Program-made: the position numbers and the translations under genes
In this document: in pieces, positions 28,383 through 34,517 of the stretch
Position numbering within the stretch: the stretch's first letter is position 1
Layout: the number at the start of each line of letters is the position of its first letter
IMG/VR virus record: IMGVR_UViG_3300037485_000922
Span: 1 to 34,517 of that record
Reading direction: 5' to 3' (one strand)
Source of the DNA: a virus
DNA: 34,517 bases
Notes under the pieces: model-generated
Database searches by the model: none
What the model was told of the DNA's origin: nothing
Seen by the model: the letters and a program-made list of their open reading frames with translations, nothing else

Positions 28383-30539
28383 TTAGCAAGTTAAACAACT
28401 TGAGTTTTTAGGCTGGAAGCCCTGAAGAAGTGCCGAAAATTTGACCTGAGCCAAAGTTTCAAATGATGACTGTGTTGTGAAATCTTGAATGGTGGCAACA
28501 TCAATATCTCCCTTCACAAAGATTGACTTATTGTTCCAAACCAAATACGGATGTCGAGTGGCATCAACAAGCGCAAGCTGAGTCTGTTCATCAATAAAAT
28601 CTGAATGCAAATCTAATGATAAATCCTGCTTGTTTTGAGGCCTTTTGTGAACTCCATTTGATTGCCTGTATAAGTTTTCCTCAATCACAGGCTTTGCTCC
28701 TCCTCCATTTAGACCAAGCCTAATCCTTTGCTTCCAGCCATTGAAATACTCAAAGCCCTGAGCAATTGAGTTATCATTTGCCCAAAATTCAAGCATGGTG
28801 GAAAAGCAATCTGAGGCATCAATGTTAATGATGTTGCTTAGGGAATAGAGATAGAAGTTACCTTCTATTTCATCGTACATCCCAAGGCGGTAACATCCTG
28901 AAGCAACTGCTGGAATTAAGCTTGTGGCTTGAAATTGCTCTGGATCAATTGTACTGCATACACAACTATAAGCATCAGTTATAAATAACTGTTCTTCAAC
29001 AATTTCACCACCAGACACTTCATTGTTAAATGTGTAGTCAAATCCACATGCTAAATTAGAAGCTGTATAGGTGAATGTGTAATTGCCATCCTCCTCGGTT
29101 ATCACTATGCCAAATGATGATACAATGCCAGCAATGCTCATCATAGTTAAATCTGGATAACCAAAAATTAAAAGAATGTTACAAACAACAATAGTTGCAG
29201 GCTCATTACTTTCAATTGTCCAACTTAAATTTACCGGAGGGTCAAAAATAGTGGCAGGGATTGCGTTATTAATCGAATCCAAATAAGCCTCTACATTTTC
29301 CGCTGTCAATACATAACTAAATGTATTTTGACAAGTTGATTCACAAGTTATCGATGTTGGCCTGATTGCCTCACCTATCTGCTGAATGAATTGTCCACTC
29401 TCACTAAATAAGCCTACCAAAGCAGAATCAAGTCCAGTTAGATTGCCCTCATCAGATGGCACATTAAATTGCCAATTGTCTCCTGGGATTGCAGGCATAG
29501 CATAGAACTCAGGACTTACATAGCAGCTATCTGTGAACTCCACAAAATCCATATCATACCAATCACCATAGAGCCACTGAAAGCTTGAGAGTGGTGAGTA
29601 AGGCAAAGGAGTAGTTGATGCATAAGCATTGAAGTAAGTTATGTCACTGCTATCTATTTCATTAATAAACCTCTGCCAAAGCCAATTGGTGTCAAGCCTG
29701 CCAATCATTAGCAAGCTTCTGTCATCACGATACAATAAGCAGAAAACCCTTATGTAAGTTCCTGATACTATTGTAAATGAAGCAGTCCATCCATCAGGCA
29801 AAGTGAAGGTGTTAAAGTAAGCCTGAATCAATGTTTCATCAGTCTCGCTAAGGCTGAAGTTGATAACCTTCTCCATCACACTGATGCAATACCTATCCTC
29901 AGCAGTCTGAGGTGCAATATTGAATGTCCGTGCATTCTGTTTCGGCAATGTATCGGCAGGAAGCCTAACCGGATTGCCTGAAGAATCAAGCTGCCAGTTC
30001 TTGCCCCTTGCAAGTCCACTTGTCGCAATGCCAGTAATGGAATCATAAGAGTAAGGCATAGGGAAGAAGGCTGAACCATTCTGCTCAACAATCTGCAATG
30101 CCCGATCGACCTCTGCCTCAACTGGAATGGCTGAGAAATCAAATGTTCCTGAGTAACTGCCAGGAGTAAAAGCTACAACACTTGCATTAAGAACTTCCTT
30201 AGTTGTATTGTTGAAAAATCCATTAACTACTACAACCTGACTATTGTCTGTCTCAGCCAAGTCAGCATTCCTAATGTTGATATTGTATTCATAATTAGGG
30301 AAGTCAGGAATAGTCTGATAAGTCAATGTAAAGCCTCCAAAGTATGGAGATTCATTGAACACATCCATTTGACCCTTAACCCCTGCAACCAATTGACTCA
30401 ATGTTTTGCTTGGAAAGAAACCAGGCAACCATGCATCAACAGTTGTAGCCAATTCATTAAGTAGATTGGCAGTGATTTGGTTATCAGGGTAGAACCCTGC
30501 ATTCCAAGCAGGCTGAAATCGGTAGAATGAATTAGGCAT
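28383..30539 (-). CDS. Large structural protein
   Basis: 718 residues, beta-rich, with many Asn/Ser/Thr/Tyr and clustered Cys (CESTCQN, CVCSTID and the C-terminal CLTC). No enzyme motif. The style is that of baseplate or fibre-associated proteins. It lies between a 70-residue gene and the probable tail tube protein. The last Cys pair may form a disulphide or metal site. Family not recognised. Confidence 0.75.
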   Translation of the reverse strand: MPNSFYRFQPAWNAGFYPDNQITANLLNELATTVDAWLPGFFPSKTLSQLVAGVKGQMDVFNESPYFGGFTLTYQTIPDFPNYEYNINIRNADLAETDNSQVVVVNGFFNNTTKEVLNASVVAFTPGSYSGTFDFSAIPVEAEVDRALQIVEQNGSAFFPMPYSYDSITGIATSGLARGKNWQLDSSGNPVRLPADTLPKQNARTFNIAPQTAEDRYCISVMEKVINFSLSETDETLIQAYFNTFTLPDGWTASFTIVSGTYIRVFCLLYRDDRSLLMIGRLDTNWLWQRFINEIDSSDITYFNAYASTTPLPYSPLSSFQWLYGDWYDMDFVEFTDSCYVSPEFYAMPAIPGDNWQFNVPSDEGNLTGLDSALVGLFSESGQFIQQIGEAIRPTSITCESTCQNTFSYVLTAENVEAYLDSINNAIPATIFDPPVNLSWTIESNEPATIVVCNILLIFGYPDLTMMSIAGIVSSFGIVITEEDGNYTFTYTASNLACGFDYTFNNEVSGGEIVEEQLFITDAYSCVCSTIDPEQFQATSLIPAVASGCYRLGMYDEIEGNFYLYSLSNIINIDASDCFSTMLEFWANDNSIAQGFEYFNGWKQRIRLGLNGGGAKPVIEENLYRQSNGVHKRPQNKQDLSLDLHSDFIDEQTQLALVDATRHPYLVWNNKSIFVKGDIDVATIQDFTTQSSFETLAQVKFSALLQGFQPKNSSCLTC

Positions 30540-30744
30540 TTAGTGTGTCAATTATCATTTGAGCAGATGTTTGAAGGACTCCGTTTATGGTTGTTTCATT
30601 GGCAACAACTGCATAAGTAAAATTGTACTTATCACTATAAAGATTTAAGTAGGCAATCTCATCTGAAATTAAATCAATTGATGAAATCTCATAATTGACT
30701 CCTTCAAGAGTTAAGATAGGGTTATCATAAAGTAAATCTGTCAT
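30532..30744 (-). CDS. Small protein between fibre and structural genes
   Basis: 70 residues, acidic, alternating strands (ILTLEGVNYEISSIDLIS). Both ends overlap the neighbours (4 bp with the fibre gene, 8 bp with the 718-residue gene), so it is translated as part of the tail operon. Chaperone for the fibre is a possible role, from place only. Confidence 0.7.
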   Translation of the reverse strand: MTDLLYDNPILTLEGVNYEISSIDLISDEIAYLNLYSDKYNFTYAVVANETTINGVLQTSAQMIIDTLNA

Positions 30745-32939
30745 TGTGGTATTAATTGCATTGAGTTACATGTAACTGTACTTACTGCTGAACTTTGAGC
30801 AACACTTAGAACAAAGTATTGGTCAATTGACCAATCAATTGCACTACTGGACAAAGTGCCACCAGGCAGAGCATAATTGGTTGATCCTGTCGAGGGAACA
30901 AAAATTGTATTTCTTGATCCACCACTTGCAATTTGAACAAATCCAAGCCGACAAAAATGAAAGCTTGATGCTCCGGCAGATGCATTATTTACATAGCCTG
31001 TTCCTGCTAATGCTACTCCTCCAATTGCTGCGGTTGTATTAATATACATCCTAAATGTGACAGCATTTGAACCTGGATTTGTTCTTGAATTTGTGGACAT
31101 TACTTGCCAGCCTACACCATCTGTAAAGGTATTAGCAGGGACTAATAAACTTTGCAATAAAGTTTCAGGACTTGTATTTACTACTGTTCCACCATATGCT
31201 CGCCTATAAATAGAATTGGTTGTGCCTGGATTACTTGACCAAGATAAAACTCCTGAACCATCTGAAACCAATGTCTGACCACTGCCAGGAGTAGTGTTGG
31301 GAAAAGTCAAACTTAAATCTGCCCCTAAAGTAGTTGGTGACTTAAGAGCCACAAAATTAGTTCCACTGCCTGAGCCTTCAAGAAGCCTTACCTCCCCTGC
31401 ACTTGTGCCATTGCCAAAGGTCTTGATGCCAGTAAAGGTCTGAGCAGATAAATCTACTAATCCTTTGGTTGCTATGCCTGCACTGGGAATGGCAAAGGTG
31501 TGAGCATTGGCAGCTGATGTGATTGTCATATCACTACTGCTCAAAGTCTGTGTTGCTCCAGTCTGAGTAGAACCAGTAGTGCCAACCATTCCAGTAATGC
31601 CAGTGCCTGCCATGATGCCCGACTGCTGAGTTACTGTTAAAATTGCAGATGGTACTGATGGATGTGGAGGAGTTGCAGCTGATGCTAATAAAACTGCATT
31701 ATTATTACTTGTAGACCACATTAATTGAACATAATCTGTAGCAGCTAAATCAAGTACATAATTCCAAGCAGCAACAATAGGAGATGCACTAACACTGCCA
31801 GTTAATACTACTTTACCAGTAGTTGAAGGAATATCAACTCCATTTTTTCGAATCCAAATATCAACTATAAAGTTACCTGAACCACCAGTCTTTTCAAGTT
31901 GAAGTGAAAATTGAATGTTATATATCCCTGCATTTGCTAAAGTTATTCTTGTTGGATTGCCACTGCCATCATTAACTACAGTTACTGAATTGGTTAAATC
32001 GGTAGTATTAAATTTTACTGGGTATGCAGTATTTGCTGAAACTGCTGTTTGTGTTGTAGTGTCTTGAAATGCCCCATAATAACCCAAAGGAGTTGGTGTT
32101 GCAGTATTATTCAATGTGCCTGCCCCGGTGAGAGTCAGACCTGATCCAACAGTTATCTCCTGCATTATCCCAGTACTTCCTGCATACCTACCAACAAGCT
32201 TTTGGTCAGCCATTGATGTGGTAATTGTGCCTGATGTTGTTATTGTTCCTCCTGAGATTAATCCGGCAGTTGCTACTGATGTAACTGTTCCACTACCTCC
32301 TCCTCCTGATCCATTAGCAGCAGCAGTAATCCTTCCTTGTGCATCAACTGTGATGTTGGCATTGGTATAAGCAGCAGGAACAACAGTAGTATTAGCAAGG
32401 TCAATAGTCCCTGAAGTTGTAATTGTTCCTCCATTTAGGCCTGTGCCAGCAGTTATGCTTGTAACTGAACCTCCTCCACCTCCTCCACTTATTGCGAAGT
32501 AGCCAACAATCCTCCAATTGCCTGACCCCTCAGAGACAATCATGCAACAATCTCCGGCAGCAGCAGTCTTATTTGCTAATCCTGGTATAATAAGGCTTGT
32601 GGCATTGTAGGTCAAGGTTGCAGCAGCATCAAAGACAATGATGAACCTTGCCCCTGCCGGACAAGTACCAAAGGAGTTGATTGTTGCTGTGCCTGAAATA
32701 TGCAGATAGTTTCCTGTTGCAGTATTAAGGTCTACTGTTGCTCCTGATGCTAAGGTTGAACCTTGGTTCTCAAAGATTGCATTCTCAAGAGTGGACTTAT
32801 CTTTTTGCGTTACAAAGCTTGTTGTGCCATCCTCAAGCCACTGCCTAAGGTCAGCAGGGGAAATCTCTTGGGTATTGTTGTCAGGGAAAAGTGTTGCACT
32901 CTCCGTGATTAGATTGGCTCTGTTGTAATTAGTTGGCAT
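30741..32939 (-). CDS. Tail fibre-like protein
   Basis: 732 residues. N-terminus about 1-50 (FPDNNTQEISPADLRQWLED) looks like a phage attachment region; then come two Gly-rich linkers (SGGGGGGSV near residue 155 and GSGGGGSGTV near 210) each followed by a related repeat with GGTITTSGTI, then Ser/Thr/Gly/Ala-rich beta stretches typical of trimeric fibres, and a globular C-terminal part from about 590 that could bind the receptor. No chaperone-autoprocessing domain was seen. It directly follows the distal tail gene, one base apart. Confidence 0.8.
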   Translation of the reverse strand: MPTNYNRANLITESATLFPDNNTQEISPADLRQWLEDGTTSFVTQKDKSTLENAIFENQGSTLASGATVDLNTATGNYLHISGTATINSFGTCPAGARFIIVFDAAATLTYNATSLIIPGLANKTAAAGDCCMIVSEGSGNWRIVGYFAISGGGGGGSVTSITAGTGLNGGTITTSGTIDLANTTVVPAAYTNANITVDAQGRITAAANGSGGGGSGTVTSVATAGLISGGTITTSGTITTSMADQKLVGRYAGSTGIMQEITVGSGLTLTGAGTLNNTATPTPLGYYGAFQDTTTQTAVSANTAYPVKFNTTDLTNSVTVVNDGSGNPTRITLANAGIYNIQFSLQLEKTGGSGNFIVDIWIRKNGVDIPSTTGKVVLTGSVSASPIVAAWNYVLDLAATDYVQLMWSTSNNNAVLLASAATPPHPSVPSAILTVTQQSGIMAGTGITGMVGTTGSTQTGATQTLSSSDMTITSAANAHTFAIPSAGIATKGLVDLSAQTFTGIKTFGNGTSAGEVRLLEGSGSGTNFVALKSPTTLGADLSLTFPNTTPGSGQTLVSDGSGVLSWSSNPGTTNSIYRRAYGGTVVNTSPETLLQSLLVPANTFTDGVGWQVMSTNSRTNPGSNAVTFRMYINTTAAIGGVALAGTGYVNNASAGASSFHFCRLGFVQIASGGSRNTIFVPSTGSTNYALPGGTLSSSAIDWSIDQYFVLSVAQSSAVSTVTCNSMQLIPQ

Positions 32940-32940
32940 T

Positions 32941-34517
32941 TTAACCTATCTCATAACCATCATCAAAGCCTGTATCAAATGCTGCGCCTGTTGGAGCAAG
33001 TTGATTAGCCTGAAGAAGTGTGAACTTTGTCGTACCTCCGGAAGCATCCTCCGGCTGATTGGTGGCCTCCATTATGAAGCCTTGAATGTCCAAACTGCCT
33101 GAAGTGAGCCTGACTTTCCGGTATTGCTCATCTTGAGACAAAGTTAAGAAATCGCAGAGACTTTGTGGATAGCTAAATTCAACTCCAATAGGCTTGAATA
33201 AATACTCAGCAGCTTCAGGCACAATGATGTCTGCATAGATGTCTGAGTTTTCCGCAATGGTTACCTCAGAAGGTATCTGAATGCATGGCTCGACAGAGTC
33301 AGATATTGCGCTGGCATAGGCTGTCTGATACTCCCCAACCTGAAACTGAAGCCTTGGATTGATCAGGCCATAGGTATGCATGCCAAGAACCTTCCACCAT
33401 CTGCAAGCAATTCGTGCAGGAGTGTGGAAAATGTTGTAGAGGTTGCCTGCTGGACTGCTTGAGTAAGTAATTAGATTGCTTGACATACTTGCTTGACCAG
33501 GAGGAAAGGCTTTGAAGCCTGACTCTTCCCTAACTCCATAGGCAGTATTTTCAACATTCTCAAATTCTAACTCATATCTGTTAAGCCAAATTATAAATGT
33601 CTCCCAGTCGTTAGGCCTATCAGAACTTCCTGAGTCATCTCTGAGGAACTGAAGCCTCCTGCTAAACTCAATGGCATAACCTTCAGCAATTATTGAACTC
33701 TTAATGTCAAGCTTTGCACTTGATCCCTCATTCATTGCTCGATTATTGACAAAGTAATTCCTATCAGTGTGAATTGCCCATTGGCCTGAGACTGCAATAT
33801 TCTTCCACTTGTCATCATAGCCAAGCTGGATATTATTTGCAAGCATATCAACCTTAGCCATAGTCCTGACCTCTCCCACATTTGGGAAGGTTTGGCTGAT
33901 GCTGTTTTGGTAGAAGAACTCTCTTGGTTCAATCCTGATAATCCAATCTGTGCCTGTCCATTCGTATGCCCATCCGAGGCAGAAGATTCTATCAAGGCCT
34001 TCAAATATCTTCTTGAATGAATTTTTGTAACCTGTATTCTCCTCATCAATAAGACAGCCATTAACAATCTCATTGTTAGTCTTGGCATTCCTAATTTTAA
34101 GGCCATTGGTCAAGGCACTATTCCAATAGCAGCCATTTCCTGTTTCATCAAACACATCAGACCTTATCTGATTATTCTGCCCAGTGATTACATAAACAAG
34201 CCTATTTAGGCACTCACCTATGGTCATGCACTCAGTAGTTGATGCATATTCCCCTGGGTTCTGCTCATTCATAGTGAGGCAGACACTATCAATAGTCATG
34301 CTTAATGACCTTGTAAAGTTATCGGCAATAGGCAATGAAGGTCTAACTGAACCACCTTCACCCCAATAAGCCAACACAGCAACCCTATATCCCGGCAGAA
34401 CTGTTATGCCTGATACTACTGTTGTAAAGTCAAATGCTACTTCAGGATCAACCGGAATATTTGCAGTTGCAAGAGCAGTATTGTAAAGAGTATAAAAAGT
34501 ATCAAAGCTTCCTGTTG
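32941..34517 (-). CDS. Distal tail structural protein, C-terminal part (gene crosses the circle join)
   Basis: Open from the window end at 34517 to a TAA at 32941. Bases 34391-34517 duplicate 1-127, so this is the C-terminal 482 residues of the 790-residue protein that starts at 923. The part contains mixed helix and beta with Trp-rich blocks (GWAYEWTGTDWIIR, DDKWKNIAVSGQWAIH) and ends FDDGYEIG. No hydrolase motif was seen, so host-wall degradation is not supported. Distal tail or baseplate hub is the likely role, from place. Confidence 0.75.
   Translation of the reverse strand, partial: TGSFDTFYTLYNTALATANIPVDPEVAFDFTTVVSGITVLPGYRVAVLAYWGEGGSVRPSLPIADNFTRSLSMTIDSVCLTMNEQNPGEYASTTECMTIGECLNRLVYVITGQNNQIRSDVFDETGNGCYWNSALTNGLKIRNAKTNNEIVNGCLIDEENTGYKNSFKKIFEGLDRIFCLGWAYEWTGTDWIIRIEPREFFYQNSISQTFPNVGEVRTMAKVDMLANNIQLGYDDKWKNIAVSGQWAIHTDRNYFVNNRAMNEGSSAKLDIKSSIIAEGYAIEFSRRLQFLRDDSGSSDRPNDWETFIIWLNRYELEFENVENTAYGVREESGFKAFPPGQASMSSNLITYSSSPAGNLYNIFHTPARIACRWWKVLGMHTYGLINPRLQFQVGEYQTAYASAISDSVEPCIQIPSEVTIAENSDIYADIIVPEAAEYLFKPIGVEFSYPQSLCDFLTLSQDEQYRKVRLTSGSLDIQGFIMEATNQPEDASGGTTKFTLLQANQLAPTGAAFDTGFDDGYEIG
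34391..34517. repeat. 127-bp terminal direct repeat, right copy
   Basis: Exact copy of bases 1-127. Joining 34390 to base 1 gives a 34,390-bp circle. The copy should be trimmed before coordinates are used, because the tail gene crossing it is otherwise counted twice. Confidence 0.95.

Noticed and set aside
1-34517. CRISPR array, insertion sequence, reverse transcriptase or integrase
   Set aside because: No regularly spaced repeats, transposase, RT or recombinase motifs were seen on reading all frames.

Overview
The window is the complete genome of a tailed siphovirus, most likely infecting a member of the Bacteroidota, seen as a circular (or circularly permuted) molecule opened inside a gene. 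The last 127 bases (34391-34517) repeat the first 127 exactly, and a 790-codon tail gene reads in frame across the join, so the unique length is 34,390 bp. The host call rests on several copies of the Bacteroidota promoter (TTTG, 19-21 bases, TAnnTTTG), A-rich leaders with poor Shine-Dalgarno sequences, and proteins of the kind common in Bacteroidota phages. A tape-measure protein of 806 residues points to a long tail, about 120 nm by the usual 0.15 nm per residue. No integrase, repressor, DNA polymerase or RNA polymerase gene is visible.

Layout. Most genes lie on the minus strand and are read right to left. (1) 923 down to 1, then 34390 down to 24802 across the join: distal tail protein, fibre-like protein, large structural proteins, probable tail tube, portal with a zinc-finger insert, MuF-like minor head protein. 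(2) 24061 down to 21447: two small basic proteins, M15 endolysin, small membrane proteins of a lysis cassette, and a conserved-looking structural protein. (3) 18134 down to 13984: neck/connector proteins, a GT25 glycosyltransferase, scaffold-like protein and major capsid protein. (4) 11283 down to 3549: VRR-NUC nuclease, methyltransferase, replication initiator, DnaB helicase, P22-gp3-like small terminase, large terminase, tail-assembly candidates. (5) 3410 down to 990: tape measure.

Three plus-strand islands interrupt this: 11332-13901 (SSB-like protein, HTH protein, Gp157), 18208-21368 (glycosyltransferase, an odd tRNA-Met, DUF3310, GIY-YIG nuclease, many small proteins) and 24110-24801 (PD-(D/E)XK-type protein and a small lipoprotein). 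Each island starts at a divergent promoter region that carries a near-identical 14-mer and ends convergently against a minus-strand block. Replication therefore appears to use host polymerase loaded through a phage initiator and DnaB, with SSB and Gp157; packaging is probably headful from a circular or concatemeric template.

The most unusual items are a structured RNA-like element with its own promoter directly in front of an HNH gene (9557-9690), a tRNA-Met whose D-loop carries a 17-nt hairpin (19661-19750), a shared promoter motif set, and a possible -1 frameshift site just upstream of the tape measure. No stretch above 300 bases lacks a gene; the two longest gaps are 9553-9700 (the RNA element) and 3411-3548 (terminator plus promoter).
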